This document shows, in pieces, positions 10,101 to 17,016 of a stretch of DNA of 46,838 bases (position 1 is its first letter; each line of letters opens with the position of its first letter). Source of the DNA: VFKI01 sp033762075 (lineage in GTDB: Bacteria > Pseudomonadota > Gammaproteobacteria > DSM-16500); the NCBI GenBank assembly GCA_033762075.1, contig JANRLY010000048.1, forward strand, positions 1-46,838, given 5' to 3'. The notes beneath the pieces were generated by a model. That model was not told where the DNA came from and ran no database searches. It worked only from the letters and a program-made list of their open reading frames with translations. A program made the position numbers and the translations under genes.

Positions 10101-10420
10101 CCGAAGCTGATTAAATTAGCATATTCAATAGGGCATGATCCCAACAAATTAAAACCTGCTCGAATGACAGCATTTGAAGGTTTTTTATTAACATTTACGC
10201 TGGCATTGCACAGAGAATAATGTACAAAGTAAAGTATTTTTGCAGCCTCAATAGCGTTTTTTTGATTGATGATTGGCAAAAAATGTTCGTACACTGGTGA
10301 TAACTCTATCGCATCTGGATTGAAGATGGCGTCTGAATTTGACAATGTATTGAAGAAGCGATTAAAAAACGGATTTTCATCAGAATATCCAGGAAGATTT
10401 TTTATCATTGTTCGTAGCAT
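4166..10420 (-). CDS. Giant putative effector with CE-clan cysteine protease signature
   Basis: The 2084-residue, mostly helical protein has no signal peptide or membrane segments. At residues about 660-830 (nucleotides about 8443-7930) it shows the order expected for CE-clan (Ulp1/YopJ-like) peptidases: His731 in GVHYIPYFIY, Asp751 in ITVDPSPQ, Gln799 in TQQLRQRDCG, and Cys805 in DCGPNSL. The Gln-to-Cys spacing of six matches Ulp1. Members of this clan cleave ubiquitin-like proteins or acetylate targets, and in intracellular bacteria they are secreted effectors; the substrate here is unknown. The rest is unrecognised and could hold further domains. AGGAG lies seven bases before the ATG at 10420, although Met5 is a possible alternative start. 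No partner operon is seen; the DUF2608 gene precedes it on the same strand. Confidence 0.72.
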   Translation of the reverse strand: MLRTMIKNLPGYSDENPFFNRFFNTLSNSDAIFNPDAIELSPVYEHFLPIINQKNAIEAAKILYFVHYSLCNASVNVNKKPSNAVIRAGFNLLGSCPIEYANLISFGNGEGIQINDLLTPGRLIINDMPNCHVAELHQPETPLDNCLQKLQKRFFQGNIHVDSWGNVYHLDQRKLEGEQGLYHQDKIVSLIDGIDYSIILSLLKQFYYFSNPDALKAFCSLDLNLFSENDTIATLLIAHPSWIFSQYGVALLNKRCMPIGLSLQEEVTEEKLITCFNLQQEEDQRKLLEVFREHAWPTIKNPSEIQWLESLPFETAERMLTLLEKYFPPLAYNLIYNGSERLRRTDVMLRYAEGIKQSYEVKLKFQPHTISMEDPEEVKQEDIPGLDESTRQLIITQFYSIKTLCEKYLSEIENYRTINFYLKEEKWKPRYFVPKERVEAWHDLQQVIMQAENDQFAAFHRLYRDPAFRMAAGHTTSGFLSFLFAPSPLWPIVESLKQALELRVLFYNQFSNDRQLTALMNDDECYIALSRNEFENIYSVSNKSLFLEGVAKTDRLNHWEPIRVMGRDRRMFLDAESIHCMTTQDEYHLDRANMLRYRFGIQQKIPQTSELPGISENIEGLPKSLLYQYEGPDISAAEILIMKKYGRSLCNHFDKPLEGEEKCERPPAVLFFYVPVSVDPILCNPEKVSSPLMPRYKAFSEKLQSLLNTHDQVKYDTPIIFCGVANVEGVHYIPYFIYKNAQNEIQIITVDPSPQFKPWDDVSGEPCPKKSSHEMLKRIFTNIFRPSICSFNDPNVTQQLRQRDCGPNSLTVIEDALRQSMTQTPLLSVNPATDTLEINPAVLSVNFNLMRAYQYETHRYHYSSIAKSLGSENRQKWENRLRTLNISDAIGYSGDLNLKTQFKIVPIEEYSYEKNVAAQSNADQVSELYSKVAAVINLVGGIGDDIDAIRQEFVRSFDSGWEDRIEKIIGKITEQTKENQWEDMQEEALRNGTDLRTIVKYVLQNNVGEQYYPALLHHFKNYLSHYKIQSPNETETDIIERFLNDTRISPWYLRLRDSTKNELRQELMKQILLSIDTKRYNFHINYFGKILDQTILNIMQQLPRKFSVREVVNDLISHYSTDEQTAPSMHYLIWEHQNTMQDMLNQRVEKILADVSEPLLIDLNKMISNSSLDMLNHLCGSNPITLQNDTLLARLIAEGAHWSCLFMTGEPATAVNMNALGGMLIDKISARLNHLFNKQLESLLTEINTNIVSSFQSIKLESLLLFIHGKSDLLISDWMPAQISQLPADSYVVSRIHALLDQSIDKAAREACIKRFNLIAQIIRRHINLIPFISPGYFSHIAPDHYRQFIFDCLNYLSNCPEVTIEDRTFIHEFIFFKNDSLEFEFFYDSCGKNIVTEFVTKDAAISSLMQYANIRIDHLTKLLDIFSKFAEESNQQITSIREYLTESCRAIHEKQLLVYDNFNKTQIQLEQHIENVKSTIHKAFKNCLRLARECWQPGDIRPDHLGIRLRIFLCLLFNITPEKLHYYDSLTAAQLDERLQARIESFGKNTLLHTLPAHLSLPYYLDIKIKQNILMNDSLTSRQLYAIAIQWLKEYDKDLLTSCERIPSPLLAKLFEILNEMPHDENPLPKDWCQQHLSPLYKMRAINDRDEYFLEIIESSNSYADTLKQSNIESELVMKSSLNDSIAMYSGKSAQNEMTKFLDLMQAPMAENKKINPSHLQAGFFRRTFSSWSEDITRLDSMIQRIQKRHDMRFGDFPLDSTDISWLTRLLGQRWERLCRSIEQPGEFPKNYETFSLRTDRIWLHLALLVKAAIKNIDPNSQITAYSLLMPGRLPDNRAGIIQRDAMREEKYADPNDAILADIDDYEYKNIVTLPTGWVHGPALMSAYQTTGKLMNPFLGCDLTIAEVKHILSHHQDIAKQLHIIFYQHTAIIDKETTRVFLEYLHHSIFSNGFSGNYNHHQNYDARNAWVKLIKYVENLPTEKKKKLLNTPLPNSHQTLADAVFPPENQCITTSGMYIAQALWQERAELTENDFPECIRSRMKNYNFDKIKRKNAKPIEHIQPNERAFLEVLQGDRGVMLQV

Positions 10421-10511
10421 ACGGCACTCCTGTAGGGGTTTTTTAGAATGATATCAAGCAGATCATTACAGAATGATGACATCTCAATGACATTTGGCTT
10501 TCGTTGATTGC

Positions 10512-11372
10512 TTATTTCGATCGTAGCTTTACGATTGATTGCGGAATCTCTTCATCATCAGTGGAATGTTTTCTCTTTAATGAAGAATTCGCAATGAGTG
10601 CTTGAATTGGTACAGGGATTTTTAATTTTTCGATAGCTTGCAAAGTGAATTGATCAAATTGATGTGCCATGTCGGTGAGCTCACGATTCGCTTGGTCCAT
10701 GTCTACGTGTTTAATTTTTTCATCTAAAAAATTATATCGCAACCCTGTAAACCCAACACCTTGAATCTCTATGGTTTTCTCAACACAAGTGAGATGATGT
10801 AATTTATCATCAACCATGGTGATGTGTTCTGGGGTTTGATCAATCGCGTCAAAAAAAATTTTTAAGCAGTCACCTTTTTTTCTGCCACTACAACAAATAA
10901 TTCCATTCCAAAAAAATGGCTGCTCGTTATTTTCGTGAATGGGTAATGGAAATTGATGTTCACCCCATTGTTCTGAAAAGTCGATGCCAACATTTTTTAG
11001 TTGTTTAAGAGTAGGGTGGATAATTTCTTTTCCGCGTGCTGTAAGCGCAAGCACGGGAATATTTTTTTTCTGCAATTCTTTAATTGTTTCAACAGTTGTA
11101 GCTTCTACAGCCTGCGCTGACACATGATGTTGGACGGCATTGTAAATCGTAATCACCGCAGCAATAGCTTCTGTTTTATCGAGTGGCAGAGTGCAAGCAT
11201 AACGCATCAATGTTGAAAACCATTGATCTTTTCCTACTGTCTGCACTATTTCAATTAAGGTATTGTCTAAATCTACAATCAACCATGATTTGGGATGGAC
11301 ATGATTTAAAATTGCTTGAATGCTGCTAATTTCATGAATGATAGAATTTTTTATAGGTCTCGTCGACAACAT
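10512..11372 (-). CDS. HAD-superfamily protein, DUF2608-like
   Basis: A 286-residue HAD-fold protein close to DUF2608, a family seen mainly in Legionella-like and chlamydial intracellular bacteria. HAD motifs are visible: DLDNT (Asp34, Asp36), the motif II Thr in LTARG (Thr111), a Lys in GDCLK (Lys171), and the metal-binding MVDDK (Asp188, Asp189). It probably has phosphatase-type chemistry on an unknown substrate. A longer reading from a TTG at 11453 is possible, but GAGGAAG sits just before the ATG at 11372, which I take as the start. The C-terminus is charged and acidic (STDDEE followed by a basic tail), loosely like the E-block of Dot/Icm substrates; secretion is only a guess. Confidence 0.75.
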   Translation of the reverse strand: MLSTRPIKNSIIHEISSIQAILNHVHPKSWLIVDLDNTLIEIVQTVGKDQWFSTLMRYACTLPLDKTEAIAAVITIYNAVQHHVSAQAVEATTVETIKELQKKNIPVLALTARGKEIIHPTLKQLKNVGIDFSEQWGEHQFPLPIHENNEQPFFWNGIICCSGRKKGDCLKIFFDAIDQTPEHITMVDDKLHHLTCVEKTIEIQGVGFTGLRYNFLDEKIKHVDMDQANRELTDMAHQFDQFTLQAIEKLKIPVPIQALIANSSLKRKHSTDDEEIPQSIVKLRSK

Positions 11373-11547
11373 AACGCTTCCTCGTGTGAGTACTTTCTGC
11401 GAAAAAATATTTTTAGCGTATCGTAGCATATTGCTTTTTAACCCGTTTTGCAAAAGTGTCCTAAAGCGCGTTACTATGATGAAGTTATGTGAAAAAGTCT
11501 AGTCTCTTCCAAGCAGTGCATAAACTTCAATGAATCTGGAGGTTGTT

Positions 11548-14529
11548 ATGCTACCATTTGGCAAAAATAAGTTAGCTTTAGCACTTTCTGCAGTATTACT
11601 ATTCACCACAAGTCCTGTGATGGCTGCTTCATTTAATTACGGTGAAGCACTGCAAAAATCAATATTTTTCTATGATATTCAACGTCTAGGAAAAATTTCA
11701 CAAGCAACTGGGGATCTTGCAAATCGCGTGTATTGGCGTAGTGATTCTTTTTTGCAAGATTACGCGCTACCGAATTCTGAAGGAGCGATTGATTTAGGCG
11801 GTGGATTTGCAGACGCAGGCGATAATGTGAAATTTAATTTGCCGATGGCAGCTAGCACAACAATTTTGGCATGGAGCATCATTGATTTTCAAACAGCATT
11901 TCAAAATACTAATCAATTGAAACCCATGTTAGCCAATTTACGATGGGCGACAGACTATTTATTAAAATGTTGGGACGGAAAAAATAATCGTTTATATGGT
12001 CAAGTGAGTCCTGACAGTGTCGGTGCAGAACACAGTGCATTGTGGATGCCGTATGAAGTGATTGACCAAGCTTCTACTGATAAAAGTTTACCGCGTTATG
12101 GTTTTTACGTAGACACGACACATCCAGGTACAGATTTAGCTGCAGATACTGTGTCTGCTTTAACAGCTGCTTCGTTAGCTTTTCAAGCGAGTGATCCAAC
12201 TTATGCGAATCAATTACTTTCAACAGCGAAAACGATTTATCAAAAAATGGTAAATGTGAGTAGCAAAGGGAAATATTCTGACAATATGGGAAGAATGTCT
12301 GGCGGCTCCTGGAAAAAAGCAGATGTATCTGCGTTTTATAATTCTTGGAGTGGTTACAATGACGAAATTGCATTTGCTTCCATGTGGTTGTATCGCGCGA
12401 CAAATGATCCAACGTATATTCCTATTGCCGAACAATTTATTACTTTTGGTAATACAGCCGCGACACTTTCTTGGGATGATAAATCTTATGGCGCGTATTT
12501 GTTGATGGCAAAATTTTTACCGAGTACTGATACAAATAAAGCAAAAGCATTGCAATCTGCGCAAGGTTGGTTAGATTCTTGGTCAAAGGGATTAAATGGA
12601 CATAGTTTTTCAAGAGATGGTTTAGCGATTGCCTCAGCATTAACACCATGGGGTAATGCACGTTATGCTGCAACGACGGCATTCGGTGCATTGGTTTATG
12701 ATTTGTATTTTAATGCGACAACGTATGATGCATTTGCAAAAAATCAAATTGATTATATTTTAGGAAATAATAGTAAACAGTTTAGTTACATGTGTGGTTT
12801 TGGCAGTAAATATCCTAAACAACCTCACCATGCAACTGCAGAGGGTCGTTGGGCGGGAAATAATGATGTTTCTTATGCAGGTGATAATCGTCACATTGAT
12901 TACGGCGGTTTAGTTGGTGGTCCAAAAGATGCTAATGATACTTATACCGATGATCGAGGCGATTATATCGGGAATGAAGTGGCGTTAGATTATAATGCGG
13001 GATTTGTTGGAGCATTAGCAGGATTGGTTGCAGAATATGGAGGTACGCCATTACCTGCGAATCAATTTCCGCCCACGGCTGCAACTGAAAATCCCCCCGC
13101 TGACCAATTTTTTGTGAATGGTGCAATTCAAAGTGCACAAATGGGTTCGCAACAATCCGTGATTCAAGTGTCACTGCTAGCGACGAATCATTCCGCATGG
13201 CCTGCGCGTGTGACGAATAATTTAAAAGTGAGATATTTTATGACGCTGGCTGATAAACCTGCATCAGGCACTGTCACGGTTAAAACATTTAGTACTGATT
13301 CACGTGCAGTGATTTCACCTCTGACTTTATTTGATGCGAGTAAAAAAATATATTATGTGGATGTGTGGTTTAAAAATATTCCTATTTATCCGGGCGGTGA
13401 TGATAGAAGTATTTCATCGAAAGAAACACAAATCCAATTCACATTTAATTGGGCGCATGATTATACCAAAGATTGGTCTTACACGGGATTAGGTGCACAA
13501 GGTACTTATAAAGAAGCACCGAATGTTGCGATTTATGAAGTGACAAATAGTGGTGATAAATTATTATTTGGCAAAGAACCTTCTAGTGTGCCGCAAGGTA
13601 ATTTGACAGTGAATTTTGCGGCAAACATTCCTTCGCAATGTGTGGGCGCAAAAGACTCGTTAACATTAAGTACAGGAGATGCCCCGAGTTTCACAGCGAG
13701 TACATCACCTTTCATTTATACCATGGCAGCAGGTGGACCTTACACTGTCAAAATCAATTCCGCGACAATACCCGTGACTGTGACGGGTGGAACTTGTAAA
13801 GGTTCACTGAATGCAAGTCAAGTTAGTGTGCCAGGATCACTTACTGCAAATTATGTTTTCACACCCACACCACTGCCTACAACGGGAACATTGCAAGTTG
13901 TCGCATCAAGTAATTCAGATGCACGATGCAGCGCGGCAGTGGATACGTTGTATCTCGATGGAAGTTCGACAGGCACAACATTTACGGTGAAAAATGGAAT
14001 TTCTTCAACAGTGAATACTGGGATGCATACTTTGAAATTAGCGTCGCAAACTTCTATTCCAGTCAATAGTACGGTATCAGGATATTGTTCAAGCATTTTA
14101 GATACTTCACAATTGACGATTAGTAAAGATCAAACCAGTACAGCAACTGCAACTTATACCTATAAAGCAGCACCCAGTATGTCATGCACAATTACATCTG
14201 CAAAAGTGACACAACAATCCACCTGGGGAACACTTGTCGTGAATACGTTTGCGTTTAGTGTCAATCTGCAAGGATTCCCAACAGATTCTAGCGGTGCGAT
14301 TTCAATGACAGGAACTTTTACGATGAAAAATAATTTCGTACAAAATTTCTGGAGTAATTTTGGCATGACAACATCATCGTTTAGTGGTAGTGTCGGAAAA
14401 TTCACAGGGTCAGTGTGGCCAACACAATTACCCATTTCATTCGGTGGTTTCATCACTAACACTATTCCCATGGCTGTCGGCGATAATCCACTCGTTTCGA
14501 TGACGATTAATGGGGTTGTGTGTCAATAG
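11548..14529 (+). CDS. Secreted GH9 endoglucanase with CBM3c-like and CBM2-like modules
   Basis: A 993-residue secreted cellulase. The signal peptide ends near PVMA at residue 26. The glycoside hydrolase family 9 domain (about 28-500) shows DAGD (Asp89, Asp92) and the motif DAGDNVKFNLPMA, PHHAT (His427, His428), and NEVALDYNAG with the acid Glu477. A CBM3c-like beta domain follows (about 518-678), as in processive GH9 enzymes. Next come two related Cys-containing modules (about 684-773 and 780-875), then a CBM2-like domain (about 880-993). GGAGG lies five bases before the ATG at 11548, so the in-frame ATG at 11530 is unlikely. It should cleave beta-1,4-glucan outside the cell. The last two module types recur in the expansin-like protein at 43080. 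Confidence 0.92.
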   Translation: MLPFGKNKLALALSAVLLFTTSPVMAASFNYGEALQKSIFFYDIQRLGKISQATGDLANRVYWRSDSFLQDYALPNSEGAIDLGGGFADAGDNVKFNLPMAASTTILAWSIIDFQTAFQNTNQLKPMLANLRWATDYLLKCWDGKNNRLYGQVSPDSVGAEHSALWMPYEVIDQASTDKSLPRYGFYVDTTHPGTDLAADTVSALTAASLAFQASDPTYANQLLSTAKTIYQKMVNVSSKGKYSDNMGRMSGGSWKKADVSAFYNSWSGYNDEIAFASMWLYRATNDPTYIPIAEQFITFGNTAATLSWDDKSYGAYLLMAKFLPSTDTNKAKALQSAQGWLDSWSKGLNGHSFSRDGLAIASALTPWGNARYAATTAFGALVYDLYFNATTYDAFAKNQIDYILGNNSKQFSYMCGFGSKYPKQPHHATAEGRWAGNNDVSYAGDNRHIDYGGLVGGPKDANDTYTDDRGDYIGNEVALDYNAGFVGALAGLVAEYGGTPLPANQFPPTAATENPPADQFFVNGAIQSAQMGSQQSVIQVSLLATNHSAWPARVTNNLKVRYFMTLADKPASGTVTVKTFSTDSRAVISPLTLFDASKKIYYVDVWFKNIPIYPGGDDRSISSKETQIQFTFNWAHDYTKDWSYTGLGAQGTYKEAPNVAIYEVTNSGDKLLFGKEPSSVPQGNLTVNFAANIPSQCVGAKDSLTLSTGDAPSFTASTSPFIYTMAAGGPYTVKINSATIPVTVTGGTCKGSLNASQVSVPGSLTANYVFTPTPLPTTGTLQVVASSNSDARCSAAVDTLYLDGSSTGTTFTVKNGISSTVNTGMHTLKLASQTSIPVNSTVSGYCSSILDTSQLTISKDQTSTATATYTYKAAPSMSCTITSAKVTQQSTWGTLVVNTFAFSVNLQGFPTDSSGAISMTGTFTMKNNFVQNFWSNFGMTTSSFSGSVGKFTGSVWPTQLPISFGGFITNTIPMAVGDNPLVSMTINGVVCQ

Positions 14530-14555
14530 ATTTGTTAAGCTATCAGGCTCTAGGC

Positions 14556-14576
14556 ATCCCGCGTCTAACGCGGGAT
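14556..14576. repeat. Short REP-like hairpin after endoglucanase
   Basis: ATCCCGCGT and ACGCGGGAT form a perfect 9-base stem with a CTA loop, 27 bases after the endoglucanase stop codon. The words match the dispersed GC-rich palindrome family. There is no U-tract, so it is not a standard Rho-independent terminator. Confidence 0.65.
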
Positions 14577-14602
14577 TCGCCGTCCCAAGCTCTCTGTAGA
14601 AC

Positions 14603-14664
14603 CTATCATTGACCTGTCACACCAGTAGTGTCACACTACTGGTGTGATACCATTGGTATGATAG
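14603..14664. promoter_or_regulatory. Nested palindrome upstream of the ATPase gene
   Basis: A perfect 14-base inverted repeat (TCACACCAGTAGTG, TCA spacer, CACTACTGGTGTGA; 14617-14647) is nested within outer arms CTATCAT..ACC (14603-14614) and GGTATGATAG (14655-14664). The right half also contains a near-direct repeat (TGGTGTGATA and TGGTATGATA). It ends 23 bases before the ATPase start codon. It could be an operator for a dimeric repressor, a leader hairpin, or the end of a mobile element. Confidence 0.6.
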
Positions 14665-14687
14665 AGGGCGGGCAGTAAGAGGTTGAT

Positions 14688-15815
14688 ATGACTAGGTATT
14701 TTCCACAGGGCGTTGTGACGGGCGACTATTTTTGTAACCGAGAAAATGAAAGACAAATCTTAAAAAAGAGTATAGAGTCTCATGAACATATTGTACTAGT
14801 AGCCCCAAGAAGGTATGGCAAAACAAGCCTTACTGAACAGGTATTAAGTGAGAATAATTTTCCCGGCGTGAGTATGGATTTCTTTTTTGCACTTAGCCAA
14901 GAAGAAGTCTGTAAAACAATGATTGAAGGTGTTTCAAAGATTATCACTTCTTTGCTGCCAAAAACCAAAACACTATGTAATAAATTGATTGATTCAATTA
15001 GAACATTTAATCCCAAAATAAGTTTTACTTTACTAGGCCAAAAATTAGAAATCAGTACGAAGCAGACAACTGAAAAAAGCATTTCTGAATTGCTATTAGC
15101 GCTTGACCATTTTGCGGGTCAAGCACAAAAATCGTGTGTTGTTGTGTTTGATGAATTCCAGCAAATAGGTCAATTAAAAGAAAATCATGCTGTTGAAGCT
15201 GCCATTCGACACGCCGTTGAACGCAGTCTCCATGTGAGTTATATTTTTTGTGGTAGCAACAGGCATATGCTCAATGAAATGTTTAGTGATAAATCAAGAC
15301 CCTTATATCATCTCTGTGATTTGATGACGATTAATCGTATTAGTCAAGAGGACTATTTCGCGTTTCTTAATAAAATGTCGCGCAGAAAATGGAAGAAATT
15401 ACTAAGCAGGGATGTAATTGATGAAATTATTCATTTGACTGAACGTCATCCTTATTACCTTAATGCACTGTGTCGACGTTTATGGCGCAATAATGACACA
15501 CCAACTATTACTGATGTTCGAAATACTTGGGATACATATGTTACCCAGCAAGGTGTGTGGATTAGTAATGATTTAAGCCATTTGACATTAAACCGCAGAA
15601 AGGTTTTAACCGCACTTGCCTATCAACCATCTAACGAACCCCAAGGACATCACTTTTCAAAAAGAGTGGGATTAAATCCCTCTGGCGTTCAAAAATGTTT
15701 AATCGATCTGTCCAAGTTAGACATGATTTATACGGATCACAACAGCTATTACCATGTGCTGGATCCAGTAGTTGCTTATTTTATTCGTCAGCACTCATTA
15801 AATATGACATTTTGA
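14688..15815 (+). CDS. AAA/STAND-type ATPase (archaeal-ATPase-like family)
   Basis: A 375-residue ATP-binding protein of the 'ATPase_2' (archaeal-type) family. Walker A is APRRYGKTS (Gly44, Lys45, Thr46) and Walker B is VVVFDEFQQ (Asp155, Glu156). The C-terminal 120 residues look like a winged-helix DNA-binding-type domain (LTLNRRKVLTALAY, then SGVQKCLIDLSKLDMI). The family's cellular role is poorly known; members are often accessory genes. AGAGG precedes the ATG. Its last codons and the 36 bases after its stop codon align with the 3' part of the endoglucanase gene, so it appears to have been inserted into, or recombined with, a second copy of that region. Confidence 0.82.
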   Translation: MTRYFPQGVVTGDYFCNRENERQILKKSIESHEHIVLVAPRRYGKTSLTEQVLSENNFPGVSMDFFFALSQEEVCKTMIEGVSKIITSLLPKTKTLCNKLIDSIRTFNPKISFTLLGQKLEISTKQTTEKSISELLLALDHFAGQAQKSCVVVFDEFQQIGQLKENHAVEAAIRHAVERSLHVSYIFCGSNRHMLNEMFSDKSRPLYHLCDLMTINRISQEDYFAFLNKMSRRKWKKLLSRDVIDEIIHLTERHPYYLNALCRRLWRNNDTPTITDVRNTWDTYVTQQGVWISNDLSHLTLNRRKVLTALAYQPSNEPQGHHFSKRVGLNPSGVQKCLIDLSKLDMIYTDHNSYYHVLDPVVAYFIRQHSLNMTF

Positions 15816-15849
15816 TTATTTAGTGGTAGTGTTGGAAACTTTATAGAGT
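15804..15849 (+). pseudogene. Remnant of an endoglucanase 3' end
   Basis: These 46 bases align without gaps to 14365-14410 inside the endoglucanase CBM2-like domain. In the same frame the endoglucanase reads MTTSSFSGSVGKFTG, and here the frame reads MTF-stop-LFSGSVGNFIE before a second stop. The core TTTAGTGGTAGTGT is identical. The first four codons are the end of the ATPase gene (MTF and its stop). This looks like a decayed duplicate fragment. Confidence 0.6.
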
Positions 15850-15873
15850 AGGACTAGATATATTTGAGGTGTT

Positions 15874-17016
15874 ATGTTTGATAGAGCACGAGATTTATCC
15901 TGCGGTTTTTTACCTGCAACAGCTCCTTTAAAAAAATTACCTGCTGCATTTGATGTCTGGGAACAGACAGCATTGCATTTACCAAAATTATTATTGTCCA
16001 ATCAATTGCGACATATTTTGGCAAAGATGCCAGTTTTTCCTGTCGCAAAATTAAAATCGCCTGCTGAAATTGAGCGTGCGATGTTGATTTTGTCATTTTT
16101 GGGTCACGCATATGTGTGGGGCACCAAACCACCGGCTGATAAAATTCCAACGAGTTTAGCGAAACCATGGTGTGAAGTGGCGAATATTTTGCAGCGACCA
16201 CCTGTGCTTTCCTATGCATCATATGCTTTACATAATTGGTATCGCATTGATCCTGAGGGTCCAATTGCTTGCGGCAATATTGCTTTACTCCAAAACTTTT
16301 TAGGTGGCGTGGATGAAGAATGGTTTGTGCTTATTCACATTGATATAGAAGCTCGCATCGTTCCAGCCTTGAGTGTTTTAGCATTAGCGCAGCAAGCTGC
16401 TGAAGAAAACGACTTAGACACATTAGCCCAACATCTAACAACCATTGCGGATGCTCTCGAGGCTATTTGCGATACGCTCGATCGCATGCCAGAAAAATGT
16501 GACCCTTATATTTATTACAATCGTGTACGTCCTTATATTCATGGCTGGAAAAATAATCCAGCTTTACCTAATGGATTAGTTTACGAAGGTGTGGATTCAA
16601 CACCGCAATTTTTCCGAGGGGAAACAGGAGCACAAAGTACGATCATTCCTTCGCTCGATGCAACTTTGGGTATTACACACGAAAATGATGAACTGAGTAT
16701 ATATTTGCGTGAAATGCGCGAATATATGCCCATTGAGCATCGTGATTTCTTAGGAGATCTCGAGAAAAAAGGCCCTATTGTACGTACCTGCGTTCAGAAT
16801 CAACACGAGAAATATCCTGCGCTGCGTGAATTGTATAATCAGTGTGTGAGTTTGATGGTGAGATTTCGTTTGACACATTTACAATATGCGGCAACCTATA
16901 TTCATCAACAAAGTCAACAATCCAGCGCAAACTCAACAATTGTTGGCACGGGCGGCACACCATTTATGAAATACTTAAAAAAACATGAGGTGGAATCTGA
17001 AAAGTTTAAAATTTAG
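15874..17016 (+). CDS. Indoleamine 2,3-dioxygenase
   Basis: A 380-residue haem dioxygenase that opens the indole ring of tryptophan to give N-formylkynurenine. Family marks in order are RPPVLSYASYALHNW (about 108-122), VRPYIHGWKNNP with GLVYEG (about 218-239), FFRGETGAQS (246-255), the proximal haem ligand His335 in THLQYAATYI, and GTGGTPFMKYLK (358-369). The length is close to eukaryotic IDO, and the C-terminus carries the substrate-loop GTGGT. GAGG lies just before the ATG. The nucleoside hydrolase start lies inside its 3' end. Bacterial IDO is uncommon; in a host-associated bacterium it could feed kynurenine metabolism or lower tryptophan, but that is inference. Confidence 0.92.
   Translation: MFDRARDLSCGFLPATAPLKKLPAAFDVWEQTALHLPKLLLSNQLRHILAKMPVFPVAKLKSPAEIERAMLILSFLGHAYVWGTKPPADKIPTSLAKPWCEVANILQRPPVLSYASYALHNWYRIDPEGPIACGNIALLQNFLGGVDEEWFVLIHIDIEARIVPALSVLALAQQAAEENDLDTLAQHLTTIADALEAICDTLDRMPEKCDPYIYYNRVRPYIHGWKNNPALPNGLVYEGVDSTPQFFRGETGAQSTIIPSLDATLGITHENDELSIYLREMREYMPIEHRDFLGDLEKKGPIVRTCVQNQHEKYPALRELYNQCVSLMVRFRLTHLQYAATYIHQQSQQSSANSTIVGTGGTPFMKYLKKHEVESEKFKI

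Noticed and set aside
11530..11547. Upstream ATG for the endoglucanase
   Set aside because: The ATG at 11548 has GGAGG at ideal spacing and gives a clean signal peptide.
12074..12691. Minus-strand open frames within the endoglucanase
   Set aside because: They are antisense shadows of a strongly supported plus-strand gene, with no recognisable domain.
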